A DNA stretch of 64,000 nucleotides, from contig NC_133663.1 in assembly GCF_037893015.1 (NCBI RefSeq), positions 136,762,100-136,826,099 of the forward strand. Reading direction: 5' to 3'. The stretch comes from Macrotis lagotis (Eukaryota; Chordata; Mammalia; Peramelemorphia; Peramelidae). Shown here one piece after another: positions 23,241 through 34,559 of the stretch; positions within the stretch are counted from its first letter, which is position 1; each line of letters opens with the position of its first letter. The translations under genes were made by a program, and so were the position numbers. The notes under the pieces were generated by a model that made no database searches, was not told where the DNA came from, and worked only from the letters and a program-made list of their open reading frames with translations.

Positions 23241-24023
23241 ATTACCAAAGTTTTATAAGAATAACACCCAGGGAAACTTCTGGGGTTGATCCAAGATAGG
23301 AGGGTGAAACTAACATGCTCCCAAAGTCTTTCCCTACCAAAGATAAATGAAGCCTCTTCTCTGACATTCACACTTCAGATCCCAACAAGAAAAGGAGAAG
23401 ATTCAAAGAAGTTTTCAACTGTAGGCATAATGGAATATCTTCTGTGAAGGACTGCCTCTTTGGGGGAAAGGGGAAATAAAGTACAGGAGGCAGGAGAGTG
23501 GGGAAAGTCAGTAGGATACATTTAGCCACAGTGCAATCCAGATCTCAACAGCTTAATAATTACATAGGCTCCCAGAAGCTAGATAGCAAGCCAGCAGGGA
23601 GTATCACGATCCTAAACAAAGTCTGAAACCTGAAAACACGGGGGTAAAAGACAGGAATAGGTTGGCAACAATCCTCTCTTAGGTCAGAACATGAACATAA
23701 AAAAGGGAAAAAACTCTATAAAGGTAAGGCCTGGACTACAAAGGCAACATTTTGACCAAGAACAAGTCAGGAAATCAGATAAAAGCATCAACAAAATAAA
23801 AGTTTGGATCTCTACTTCATTTAACCCAGGAGCATAACTAAAACAGCAAAAAATGAACAAAAAAGCTAAGAGTACTCACTACAGAAAATTACTTTATAGA
23901 CAAAGATGGCAGCAATGCCATGTCTGAAGAAGAGAGCAGTGAAAAAAACATTCATTTTGGAAATATCAAAAAAAGTCTCTAAATTGGACTCAAATATGAA
24001 AGTTCATCAAAGAGTTTAAAAAC

Positions 24024-24073
24024 TTTAAAAACCAAAGGAGAGAAGAAGAAAAATGGAAAGAAGAAATCAAAGT
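24024..24073 (+). repeat. 50-nt inverted repeat, source arm in ORF1
   Basis: A 50-nt stretch of the L1's ORF1 coiled-coil (ends 'gaagaaatcaaagt'). Its exact reverse complement is present at 25145-25194, about 1.1 kb downstream in ORF2. I compared the two base by base and found no mismatch. Confidence 0.9.
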
Positions 24074-25144
24074 CATGAAGGAAAATTGTGACATGTTGAC
24101 CAATGAAATCAACTCCATTAGAAAAGGAAATAAATCCCATTAAAAGGGGATAAGGAAGGAAACATCTTAAAGGAAATCTTAAAATTTACTTCAAAAGCAC
24201 CATTGGAAATGAAGATATATCATTACTAAATACGTATGTATCAAGGGAGAGATTAATAAAATGGATAGCAAGAAAACCATCGATCTCATAAATAGAACTG
24301 ACTTGGCTTTACTAAATAAGCTAATTAAATAGACAAACATTTGAGTAATTTGATTTTAAAAAATAAAGGAGATTATCAAATTACCAATATCAAAAATGAA
24401 AGGGTAAAATAACACCAAAGACAAGGAAAATAAAGAGATAATTTGCAGCTACTTTGCCAGTTTTTGTGTACCAATAAATGGGATAACCTGAATGAAATGG
24501 ATGAATAATTACAAAAATACAATCTTTTCAGAATAACAGAAGAGGAAATCAATTACTTATCCCCATTTCAGAAAAAGAAACTGAAGAAACCATCCATAAA
24601 CTCCTTAAGAAAAATCTCTAGATCCAGATGGATTTACAAGTGAATTCTACTAAACATTTAAGAAACAATTAATTTTAGGAACAATGCATTTTAAAAAATA
24701 GCAGAGGAAGTAGTTTTGCCAAACTCCTTTTTATGACACCAATATGGTGCTCATACCTAAACTGGAAAGAATCAACACAGACTAATAAAATTATAGACCA
24801 ATCTCTCTTATCACTATTAGAGCAAAACTCTTAAATAAAATTTTAGTAATAAGACTACAGCAAGTTATTATGAGGATAATAATCCATGATCGGTTTGGAT
24901 TTATACCAGGTAGGCCGGGATTATTTACCATTAGGTAAACATTCAACATAATTCAGCATATAAATAGTAAAACCAACAGAAATCAGAAGTTTATCTCAAT
25001 AGATGGTGATAAAGCCTTTTAATAAAATGTCAACATTGATTCCTATTAAAAAAACACTAGAAAGTTTAGTAATAAATGAAATTTTCCTTCAAATAATAAA
25101 TAGTTTCTATCTAAAAACCATCAAGACATATTACATTTAATGGG

Positions 25145-25194
25145 ACTTTGATTTCTTCTTTCCATTTTTCTTCTTCTCTCCTTTGGTTTTTAAA
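25145..25194 (-). repeat. 50-nt inverted repeat, copied arm in ORF2
   Basis: Begins 'actttgatttcttctttcc' and is the perfect reverse complement of 24024-24073. Other L1s here read 'gcaatggggataggctagag' at the corresponding ORF2 position (about 56094-56113), so the block is foreign to ORF2 and replaces a few bases of it. Confidence 0.9.
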
Positions 25195-25930
25195 CTCAAC
25201 ATTTGCAATAAATTCATAGGTGAAACAAGGATTCCCATTATCACCATTACTATTCAATATAGTATTAGAAATTCTAGCAGTAGCAATAAGAGAAGAAAAA
25301 GAAATGGAAGGAATCAGAATTGGCTATGAAGAAGTAAAACTTGCACTTTTTGCAGATTATAGGATGGTATGCCTAGAGAACCCATGAAAACATCCTCAAA
25401 AACTCCTTCAAACAATTAATAAATTCAGTACATTAGCAGAATATAAAATAAACTCACATAAATCATCAACATTTCTATATTTGAAAAACAAAGTCCAAGA
25501 ACAAGTGATAGAAAGAGAAATTCCATTTAAAATAAATATGGACAACATTAAATACTTGGGACTCTACCTCCCAAGACAAAGCCAGAAAATGTACGAACAC
25601 AAATATAAAGCTCTCCTCATCCAAATAAAGTCAAATCTAAATAATTGAAAAACTGTCAAATTGTCATGGATAGGTCAGTCTAAAAAATAAAAAATGACAA
25701 TTTTACCCCAATTAAATTACTTATTCAAGTTTTGTACCAATCAAACTACCAAATAAATGCTTTACTGTGCTTAGTAAAATAGTCACAAAATTCATCTGGG
25801 GCACCAAAATGGCAAGAATAGCAAGGGTAATAATGAAAAAAAAATGGAAGGAAGGTGGCCTAGCTCTACATGGTCTAAAACTATATTATAAATCAGGAGT
25901 CACCAAAACTGCATGGTACTGGTTAAGAAA

Positions 25931-26001
25931 TGGGGGAAGGGAAGTAAGATAGGGAGAAAAATTGTAAAACTCAAATAAAATCTTTAATAAAAAATGAAAA
26001 A
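25931..26001 (+). mobile_element. Micro-insertion of an L1 3' end (about 70 bp)
   Basis: Inside ORF2, after 'ctggttaagaaa', there is 'tgggggaagggaagtaagat', then 'attgtaaaactcaaataaa' and an A-rich tail. ORF2 then resumes ('acagaaatagaataaatgat'). The insert has the make-up of the last bases of an L1 3' UTR plus poly-A. Related L1s read straight through this site ('gctaagaaacatagtggtgg' at 58615). Confidence 0.65.
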
Positions 26002-27325
26002 ACAGAAATAGAATAAATGATCAGTGGATTTGTATATGTTCAAAAGAAGCTGCAGTAAATGACTACAGCAATCTACTATTTGACAAACACAAAGAAATTA
26101 GCCATTGGGGTAAGAACTCATTCTTTAACAAAAATTGTTGGGAAAACTGGAAAATAGTTTTGCAAAAACTAGGCATAGATCTACTTCTCACACCCTATAC
26201 CAAAATAAGGTCAAAATGGGTACAAGATTTACACATAAAGAATGATAACATAGTCAAATTAATAGACCAAAAATACAATAACAATCTGATCTATGGAAAA
26301 GGGATAAATTTATGGCCAAACAGGAATTAGAACACATTATAAACTACAAAATGAATGATGTTAAATACACTAAATTAAAAGGGTTTTGCACTAATAAGAC
26401 CAATGCTACCATAATTAGATGAAAAGCAGAAAGCTTCACAACCAGAAATTCTGACAAAGGTCTCATTTTTTAATTATATAGAAAATTACATCAAATTTAT
26501 AAGATCACAATGTATTCCCCAATTGACAAATGGTCAAAGGATATGAACAGACAGTTTTCAAATGAAGAAATTATAGCTATCTATAATCATATGAAAAAAA
26601 TGCTCCAAATCACTATTGATTATAGAAGTGCAAATTAAAACAACAATGAGCTATATTCTCCTACCTATTAGATTAGCCCAGATGAGAAAAATGGAAGATG
26701 ATCAATGCTGGAGAGGTTGTGGGTATATTGGGACATTTTGATGCCTTGCTGATGGAGTTGTGAATGGATCCAGCCTTTCTGGAGATCAATATGGAACCAT
26801 GCCCAAAGACAAATAAAACTTTTCATACTCTTTTTTACAATTGCAGGACTACATCCAGAAGAAGTTGTAAAAAATGGTAAAAGTCCTACATGTTCCAAAA
26901 TATTCATAGCAGCACTTTTAGTAGTGGCAAAAAATTAAGAATTGAAGGGATGCCCATGAATTTGGGAATGGCTAATGAATACTATGGAATATTATTGGTT
27001 GATAAGAAACTATAACTGCTCAGACTCTAGAAAAGCATGAAATGACATATGGGACCTGATGCTGAGTGAAAGTAGAGCCAAGAGAACAATGTACACATCA
27101 ATAACATTATGAGATGAACAACCTTGATGGAAGTAACTCCTCACGACAGACCAGAGAGCTAGGACAACTGTATTTGACTGCTTATAAACTATGTTATCCC
27201 CAACTAAAGGAAGAAAAACAAAACAAAGCACGTAGAAAAAAACCCTTCCAAATATAATGAACACTTTAAAATTATCTCTTATGCATCTCTCCTTTAATCC
27301 TAATTCCCCATGCCAAAAATTACTA

Positions 27326-27327
<2 letters not shown>

Positions 27328-27389
<62 letters not shown>

Positions 27390-27442
27390 CTATATCTATC
27401 TATATATCTATATCATATATATACATGTATATATATGCATAT

Positions 27443-27476
<34 letters not shown>

Positions 27477-27480
27477 ATGT
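27328..27480. repeat. (TA)n / TA-rich microsatellite
   Basis: Pure TA for about 55 bp, then imperfect TATC/TATG repeats, in the 3' UTR of the L1. It sits where sister L1s have 'ctaatctgtaaatatattta', so it arose by expansion within the element. The overlapping Ile-Tyr-rich open frames are artefacts of the repeat. Confidence 0.95.
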
Positions 27481-27599
27481 AAAGTCCAAACCTGACTATT
27501 CCCTGCTGAGGGGAGAGGGGGTTGGGAAATTTTGTAAATTGTAAATATGCATGTAAAAATGGATGGGAATTAAATAATTAATTAATAATAAAAGAGAAG

Positions 27600-28140
27600 G
27601 GAGTGGCGGAGGGGAGGATGATGTAGGTGATAAAGGACAGGATAGATCATGGGAGAGGGTAGTCAGATGCAACACATTTTCTTTGTTACTTTTTACAAGG
27701 TAGTGGGATTGTGCGCTGTCCAGAAACTTGAGGCTGGGTGGTTGCTGGGTCTCTCAGGTAGAATATAGTCTTGGGTCAGTCCACTGTGTGACTTGGTTGC
27801 CCCGTAGCACACTTTTGAATAGGGATATAGTGAAAGGAGAGAGGAAAATATAATAAATTATAGTGGGGGAGGAATGAATGGAGGGAATTACAATCAGCTC
27901 AGCAACTGGAAAAATATGAAAGTAACTCTTCTGATGGATATATGGTAAAGAATGCAACTCAACACAGAGACAGATTGTATCTGAACTGAGCTGATTGTAT
28001 CTGAACACAAACAGAAGCACATTTTTTGTCTTTCACTTTTTTCTCATGAGTTTTTTATTATTTTCGTGGGAGATTAGAGGGGTTATATTTATTTTAGCAA
28101 TGTGTAAATAAATAAAAATTTAAAAAATTAAAAAAAGAAA
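27600..28140 (+). other. Probable retroposon 3' end of unknown family
   Basis: About 540 bp of G-rich then A/T-rich DNA that ends in an A-rich tail ('aataaataaaaatttaaaaa', 28107-28140). 'gggggaggaatgaatggagg' and 'gatggatatatggtaaagaatg' remind me of a marsupial LINE 3' UTR, but I cannot place the family. No coding sequence seen. Confidence 0.35.
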
Positions 28141-28555
28141 TAACCTTATTTTCCCAGATACCTCAGTTAAGGAGGGCTGTAGTATATTAGGGGAAGAAGG
28201 TGGGAGAGTACTTAGAAGCATTGTACATAAATAGATTTGGAAGTGATCTTGTCCCAATTCATATTTTAGTTAAAGAGTGTTTTACCATCATATTAGTGAC
28301 AGGAGATAGTGTATCCTATACTTTGGTTGATGAAGACTGTAAGGTCTGTTTGGCTTGTTATAGAGATAGAGCGAGAGATTGTACTTCATGGGACTATACA
28401 TGAAAATATCGTGAAGAGATTTTATTTTGCTTGGTGCATTGGCTACTATTGGAGGGAGTGTGTTTGGGGAGGGTGGGATAAATGGTTCATTAAATGATTT
28501 GACTATGCATGATGCTTTGTCTCAGGATGATTGTCTATAGAGATTATTTTTTAAT
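28141..28555. other. Unique DNA, no recognised feature
   Basis: About 400 bp between two repeats. Two overlapping short open frames (28200-28403 and 28309-28497) show no motif and no sign of a gene. Confidence 0.4.
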
Positions 28556-29030
28556 TCTTTTATTTATTTTGAGTTTTACAATTTTCCCCCTAATCTTTCT
28601 TCCTCCCCTCCCCACCACAGAAGGCAATTTGTCAGTCTTCACAATGTTTCCAGGGTATACACTGATCTAAGTTGAATGTGATCGGAGAGTAATCATATTC
28701 CTAAGGAAGAAAAATGAAGCATGAGAGATAGCAGAATTACATACTAAGATAATGGATTTTTTGCCAGCTAAATTAAAGGTAATTGTCTTTGGGTTTTTTT
28801 TTTAAACTTCACAATTCTTTTTATGGATCCAGATAGTATTCTCCATCACACATACCCCAAAATTGTGCCTGATTGTTGCACTGATGGAATGCGCAAGTCC
28901 ATCACTGCTGGTCATCATCCCCATGTTGTTGTTAGCATGCACAATGCTTTTCTGGTTCTGCTCATCTCGTTCAGCTTCAGTTCATGCAAATCCTTCCAGG
29001 CTTACCTGAATTCCCATCCCTCATGGTCTA

Positions 29031-29119
29031 TTTTTTTTGCAAGTGAACTTTAATTTATTATTACAATGACTTTGTTATAAAAGTAACCAACCCCCCCCAA
29101 AAAATGAGAAACCTCAAGA

Positions 29120-29165
<46 letters not shown>
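29031..29165 (-). mobile_element. Small retroposed 3' end of unknown origin, with (GA)n
   Basis: On plus it begins with a run of eight T, then 'gcaagtgaactttaatttatt'. On minus this reads as an AATAAA about 16 nt before a poly-A, which fits the 3' end of a retroposed transcript. It extends to the pure GA run at 29124-29163. I do not recognise the parent transcript. It is inserted into L1 3' UTR sequence. Confidence 0.5.
29124..29163. repeat. (GA)n microsatellite
   Basis: About 20 uninterrupted GA units at the edge of the small retroposed insert. Confidence 0.95.
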
Positions 29166-29167
<2 letters not shown>

Positions 29168-29871
29168 TATTTCAGTCTGCGTTCAGAGTCCAATGGCTCC
29201 GTCTCTGGGGTAAGTTGCTTTCTTTATTATAAGCCCACCAGAAAAGTTGCTTCAATATTTTTCCCACAGTTGCTATTACTAGATGTACCTCCACTCTATT
29301 CCTCCCCACTCTCACTTACTATACTCTCTCTCTCTCTCTCCTTTCATTCTGGCCTGTCCAAAAGTATGCTGTATCTGAGTACCCTCTCCCTCAATCTTCC
29401 CTCTCTTCTATCACCTATTCCCTCCTCCCTCCCCCCTTCCCCCTTATCCCATCCTTTCCTTCTCATTTTTCTCTAGGGTAAGAAATATTTCATCACCCTA
29501 TTAAGTGTGTAGGTTATTTCCTCTCTGAGCCATTGCTGATGAGAATGAAGGCTCACTCATTCCCCCTTGCCTTCTCCCTTTCCACTCTACTGAAAAAGCT
29601 TTTTCTCGACTCTTATTTGAAATTTATTAGCTTCTTCTTCATCTCCTTTTCCTTCCTCCCAGTACTTTCATTTATCACCCTTTGAATCCATTTTAGCATA
29701 CTATACCATTATATTCCAATCCTTTTTGTGTCCTGTATATATATGATCCTTCTACCAGCTCTTATAAATGAGAATGGTCATAAGAGTTATCAATATCTTC
29801 TTCCCATGTAGAAATACAAACACTTCAATATCATTAAGTTCCTCATAGTTAGTCCTTATCATCCACCCTCT

Positions 29872-30766
29872 CTATGGTTCACCAGAGTCCTGTAATTGGA
29901 GATCACACTTTCTGTTCAGTTCTGGTTGTTTCAATAGGAAACTTTGAAAGTCCTCTGTTTCACTGAAAATCCATCTTTTTCCCTGAAAGAGGAAGTTAAG
30001 TTTTGCTAGGTAGTTGATTCTCGGTTGTAAACCAAGATCTTTAGTTTTCTGGAATTTCGTATTCCAATCCCTGTGATCCCATAATGTAGATGCTGCCAGA
30101 TCCTGTATAATCTTGACTGTGGAGCCTTGGTAGTTGAATTGTTTGTTTCTGGCAGCTTTTAGAATTTTCTCTTTGATTTGGGAGTTTTGGAATTTTGCTA
30201 TAATATTCCTGGAACATTTTCTTTTGGGATCTCTTTCAGGAGGTGACCTGTGACTTCCCTCCATTACCATTTTACTCTCTGTTTCTAGGATCTTAGGGCA
30301 ATTTTGCTGCATTATTTCTTGAAAAATGAAGTCTAGGCTCTTCTGATCATGACTTTCAGATAGCCCAATAATTTTTAAATTATTTCTTCTAGATCTATTT
30401 GTGAAGTTGGTTAGTTTTCCAATGAGATATTTTACATTTTCTTCTAATTTTTGCCTTTTTTGGAAGAGTTTTATTTCTTCCTGCTTTCTTGCAAAGTCAT
30501 CAGGTTCTTTTAGTTCCATTCTGCATTTGAAGGAGTTATTTTCTTCAGAGACCTTTATCTCCTTTTCCAGCTGGCCAACTTTGCTTTTTTAAGGTGTTCT
30601 TCTCCTCATTTGCCTTTTGTTTTTCTATTTCTGTTGAGCCTAAACTTGTTTTAAACATATTATTTTCTTCAGTATTTTTTTTTTGCATTTCATTCCCCAA
30701 GCTGTTGCTTTGGCTTTCATGATTTATCTGCATTGCTCTTATTTCTCCTTCCAATTTTTCCTCCAC
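29872..30766 (-). pseudogene. L1 ORF1 protein, broken
   Basis: Remnant of the L1 RNA-binding chaperone ORF1p, which coats L1 RNA as a trimer. The best frame (29872-30519, 215 codons) keeps the RRM and C-terminal domain: 'RSRRNNLKIIGLSE' matches human 'RMRRSNLRIIGI', then 'SPPERDPKRK', 'IKEKILKAARNKQFNYQGS' (human 'KERILKAAREK..VTYKG') and 'LGLQPRINYLAKLNFLFQG' (human 'MQPRILYPARLSFKFEG'). A second frame (30545-30766) holds part of the coiled-coil. A frame change separates the two and the N-terminus is disturbed, so no full protein can be made. It is the best-preserved ORF1 in the window. Confidence 0.85.
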
Positions 30767-31595
30767 TTCCCTTAAATGCTATTCAAAGTCTTTTTTTAAG
30801 CTCATCCATATTCTGAGTTCATTTTCTATTTCTCTTGGAGAATTTGGATTTGAAAGCTTCAATTTTTTCATCATCTGAGTATGTGTTTTGATCTTCCATG
30901 GGACTAAAGTAATTCTCTATGGTCAGATTCTTCTTGTTCTGTTGTTTACTCATTTTCTCAGTCCAAGACCAATTTACAGCACTTCCAAGGCTTTGTTTCT
31001 TTGGGAGGGAGCACCCTCACTCCTCCAAGGACCTTCACTCCTCCAAGGTAATATGCTTTCTTATTTGTGTTTTGATATGTAGATGACCACCTCACTTCCC
31101 TCTGCCCTGGAGTTGTAAGGAGGGTCCTGTTTGGCTACTTAGTATTCAAGCGAACTACAACCTGTATATGAGTGTGGGCTAGCAGCAGAGTCGTGTCCTG
31201 AGGGACAGCAGAGAAATTGTTGCCGTCTTCCCTGACCCACTATGCTATGGAGGTGCAGGCTGCTTTCTCCACATTCTGACTGCATATTCTGGAGCCTGTG
31301 CTCCTTACTCCACACATATTCTGGTGTAGCAGAATTCTCTCCCCACCCCTTCAAGCTGTTCTGGGGCTGTTCTGTGACCTGGGCTTTTTCCCAATTCCCG
31401 GTCTCAGTAAAATACACCTTTCTTATGAAACCTCCAAGTTATCTTGGACTGGGAAAATGTATCACTCAGTATTTCTGTGGGTTCTGTCCCTCTATATTTT
31501 AACTAGAGTAATAATTTGTTGGCTTTTGGAGTTTTGGGGGGAAGGAGTTCCTGGGAACTACTGCCTTCATGCCACCATCTTGTCTCTGCCCATAG

Positions 31596-31752
31596 AGAGC
31601 TTCTTGAGGAGCTATAATATAAATTCAATATATTGTGATGTGGGAAAAAAGAGAGTATTTTCTACTGATATATCAAAACTAAGAGCTTTACCTTTGACTT
31701 TAAAGAATTGCTTCTCAGGGATATTGGTCTCTTGAGAATGTCTATACATTAC
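31596..31752. other. Unique DNA, no recognised feature
   Basis: Short stretch between the L1 5' end and a CORE-SINE. Nothing seen. Confidence 0.4.
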
Positions 31753-31985
31753 AGTTGTGAGCTAGATGGAACAGTGGATAGATTCTTGGTAATGAAATTA
31801 AGAAAACTCATTTTCTTATTTTAAATCTAACTTCAGACACTTTACTAACTTATTGATACTAGACAACTGACACTATTTCTCTTAGTTCCTTATCTGAAAT
31901 ATGAGCTGGAGAATATCTTTGACAAGAAAACCCCAAATAGGCTTATAATGAGTCAGAAATGATTGAATATCAATAACAGCTTACA
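31753..31985 (+). mobile_element. MAR1-type CORE-SINE
   Basis: Plus-strand SINE with a tRNA-like head ('gagctagatggaacagtgga'), a CORE-like middle ('ccttatctgaaatatgagct') and a tail 'aagaaaaccccaaatagg' and 'gagtcagaaatgattgaata'. This tail matches the RTE/BovB-like 3' end used by marsupial MAR1. It is diverged and old. Confidence 0.75.
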
Positions 31986-32587
31986 CTGGTATTAGTCATA
32001 AATTTTTATCTTTGGTAGTTTGTAAATTATTATGAATAATATGATACTTTTTGGTTATTCTTATTTGATTTTATTACTTCATTGTAATATTTGAAGTCTT
32101 AGAAATTTCAACAATTGCCATTAGAGCAAGTGTGTATGACTTAATAGATATTCTAAAAACCATGAATACTTTTCTTTAAGTCATACCTCTCCACCTATTT
32201 AAATGTTACTTAAGAGACCAAGGCAAACCTGACAATCTCCTAAGGAACATTTTAAGATGATAAATTTTAAAAGACCATTATATGTAGAAATGTCCTTCAG
32301 TTAAGAATATTGTGTCAGTTATCTACTAGCTCCCATTGCATTCTCCTTCCTTAATCAAAGGATTTATTGCCCGAAAATGGTCTTCAATTCAAATTTAACC
32401 CACTCCATGTTATGCAGGCTTCATTATGTTTGTTCATCCTAACTCAGTTGCACATTGTAATGCTCACAACTCTGATGCTACAAGTACCCACTGATATTCT
32501 TTTTCAATATCGATACTTATAAAATTACTTTATCCAATCATTACTCTCTCACATTCCATGTATCCTACATGTATTTTTAAATTAAAA
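31986..32587. other. AT-rich unique DNA
   Basis: About 600 bp without recognised features. Confidence 0.4.
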
Positions 32588-32730
32588 AAAAACTTAATGC
32601 AATGGGATTAAGTTATTTGCTCAAGTTCACATAGGTAAGTAATTATTAAGTGTCTGAGGCAGGATTTGAACTCAGGTCCTCCTGACTTCCAGATGAGTGC
32701 TCTATTCACTGTGCCACCTAGCTGCTCCTT
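32588..32730 (-). mobile_element. Marsupial tRNA/MIR-related SINE
   Basis: Minus-strand SINE: 'aattattaagtgtctgagg', 'ggatttgaactcaggtcct', 'cactgtgccacctagctgc'. The near-identical flanks 'tttttaaattaaaaaaa' (about 32574) and 'tttttaatttaaaaaaa' (about 32729) are probably its target duplication. Confidence 0.9.
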
Positions 32731-33057
32731 TTTAATTTAAAAAAATTATATCATGAATGGTTTTTCATATCATGTTTGGTGGTTTTTTCCTTTCTGTGAT
32801 TTCCAAATAACATTCTCTCTTAAAGTTTTCATCCCTGACCTAGTTTTACTTTCTCCTTTGCCAGACTTAATCTATTCAGCATTAATTAATTTTACCTTTG
32901 CTTTCAAATCCTCTGATCCCTTTTCCTATAACACATTATGTCACAATAATTTCAGTCACTTTTTTTTCACATGGTCCTCAATCTATATGCTCTCTTCTCA
33001 TTTCTACTGTTTTGCTGTTGTATCCTCCTGGTTTAATCTGACATGTCATATTGCCAC

Positions 33058-33245
33058 TTGAGATTTTCTTGGCAAAATTACATGGGTGGTTTACCATTTC
33101 CTTCTGTAGCTTATTTTACAAAGCAGGAAATTAGATGAGCAAGGTTATAAGATTTGCCCAGTGACAAACAACTCAAGTCTGAGCCCAGATTTGAACTCAG
33201 GAAGATCTGTCTTCCTGATTCCAATTTTAGAACTCTGATCCTATT
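33058..33245 (-). mobile_element. MAR1-type CORE-SINE
   Basis: Minus-strand copy: 'gagattttcttggcaaaatt', 'ggtttaccatttccttctg', the CORE 'ttattttacaaagcaggaaa', 'gatttgaactcaggaagatc' and 'tctgatcctattacc'. The order matches the MAR1 consensus I know, in reverse orientation to the copy at 31753. Confidence 0.85.
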
Positions 33246-33287
33246 ACCTTATTTTTATTAAAGGTTTAAGTTAAAAGTTATTCCTTA

Positions 33288-33440
33288 TGGGGTGGTGAGA
33301 TGGTGCAATGGATAGACCACTGGCCCTGGAGTCAGGAGTACCTGAATTCAAATCCAGCCTCAGACACTTAATAATTATCTAGCTGTGTGGCCTTGGGAAA
33401 GCCACTTAATCCCATTGCCTTGCGAAAATCTAAAAAAAAA
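33288..33440 (+). mobile_element. Marsupial tRNA/MIR-related SINE
   Basis: Plus-strand SINE with a perfect 15-bp target duplication, aaaagttattcctta, at 33273-33287 and 33441-33455. Sequence runs 'ggagtcaggagtacctgaa' to 'ccttgcgaaaatct' plus poly-A. The clean duplication suggests a fairly recent insertion. Confidence 0.96.
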
Positions 33441-33455
33441 AAAAGTTATTCCTTA

Positions 33456-34328
33456 AATGGGCACTTTTCTGATCCCTCAGAAGCTTTTTTATTCTGAAGT
33501 TACCAAGTAACTGCTTTGTGTATATTTTACATATGTTAATGCTTTCTGACTCATTTTGCATTGATTATACCTTAGTGGAATACAAGCTCCTTCAGCAGCA
33601 GTCTGTCTTATTATTATTTTTGTATTCCCCTGTGTCTAGATCCTAATACGTGCTTTGTTGTTGAGTGTTTTATTTTTAACGTATGCTTCTTAAAATTACC
33701 TGTGAATGTTATTTCTATAATTATAAAGAAAATTACATTATCAGATTTGAAGTGGAAGACACCTCAGATATTTAATAGAAATTATTACTGATGAAGAAAC
33801 TCCTAAAAAAGTTAAATAATTCTTACCCAGAAACTGGATTCTAATAATGTTATTTAATAATATAAATTTCTACCTCATTTAGTCTGTCATTACTAAATGT
33901 CAATTCCATGTCTATTAATAGAGTTAATTATAAAAGATTGCATATGACTTTATAAAATAACTTTTATTTCAATTATTCTATAAATTCAACCTTTAATTTT
34001 TTGATTTACATGAACATATTATTAAATAAAAATGGGTTATTACATAGAAATATTAATTTCTCTAAATATCACTTAAAGTTATTCTCTACTAACTATACCC
34101 AGATATATAAATTTTGCCTCATTTGATTTTAATTTTAAGACTAAATTAAACAATTTGTGTTTACTAATCTCAGCAATGGGGAAAGTTAGAGATATAATTA
34201 TATGTGTATTTATACATACACATGTTTGTATGCATAGGTATATATGTGTGTGCTGCTTTACATGTACCATATGTTTATATGATGTATGTGACTTGAAACA
34301 TGTATACTTCTATGTGTGTATACATATA

Positions 34329-34367
<39 letters not shown>

Positions 34368-34559
34368 CTAGAGAACTTGGTATTTTGATTTAGTGGAAAA
34401 ATTGATGGATTTAGTAATAGGGTTTATACATTGTCTTAAACAATTGCTAGCAATGTAATTTTTATCATCATACAGGCTAAATGATATTATTGTACTACTT
34501 ATTTGATGGTATTCAAGAAAAAGTTACAGAAAACAGGACATGAAAAGCAATCTCATTTA
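33456..34559. other. AT-rich DNA with a TG/TA microsatellite
   Basis: About 1.1 kb with no gene. A weak MIR-like trace at about 33745-33845 ('gatgaagaaactcctaaaa' and 'acccagaaactggattc'). A TG/TA-rich stretch (34196-34366) ends in a pure TG run. Confidence 0.45.
34333..34366. repeat. (TG)n microsatellite
   Basis: About 17 TG units, preceded by imperfect TATG repeats. Confidence 0.95.

Larger units (their letters stand above)
23276..27592 (+). mobile_element. L1 with 5' UTR, short ORF1 and most of ORF2
   Basis: The longest L1 of this cluster. It starts near 23280 with 'ggggttgatccaagatagg', has a first-type 5' UTR to about 23880, then only the N-terminal coiled-coil of ORF1 (to about 24140). 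The sequence jumps to ORF2 near 24147 (endonuclease part, itself shortened), then RT: 'gatggatttacaagtgaattc', 'gaccaatctctctta' (the RPISL region), and 'tttgcagattataggatgg' at the active site, where the second Asp of FADD is changed. ORF2 C-terminal sequence runs to about 26930. The 3' UTR ends in an A-rich tail at 27560-27592, with a TA repeat inside. Frames are broken throughout. Two odd inserts lie at 25145-25194 and 25931-26001. Confidence 0.85.
28556..31595 (-). mobile_element. L1 with 5' UTR and ORF1, most of ORF2 missing
   Basis: Minus-strand L1. Its 5' end is at about 31595: the minus strand reads 'cagagacaagatggtggcat', a second-type 5' UTR. ORF1 is at 29872-30800. A pyrimidine-rich spacer (29290-29870 on plus) precedes where ORF2 should be, but ORF2 is gone. 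The 3' UTR (28556-29028, with 'ccctaatctttcttcctccc') follows, interrupted at 29031-29165 by a small foreign insert. The element thus keeps 5' UTR, ORF1, spacer and 3' UTR. Confidence 0.78.

Noticed and set aside
27257-27544. Ile-Tyr repeat 'proteins' (also 12522-12737)
   Set aside because: Direct translations of TA microsatellites, not genes.
29270-29476. Ser/Leu/Pro-rich open frame of 68 codons
   Set aside because: It lies in the pyrimidine-rich complement of the L1 ORF1-ORF2 spacer, a composition artefact.
34196-34370. Cys/Val-rich open frame 34155-34367
   Set aside because: It arises from the TG/TA microsatellite.
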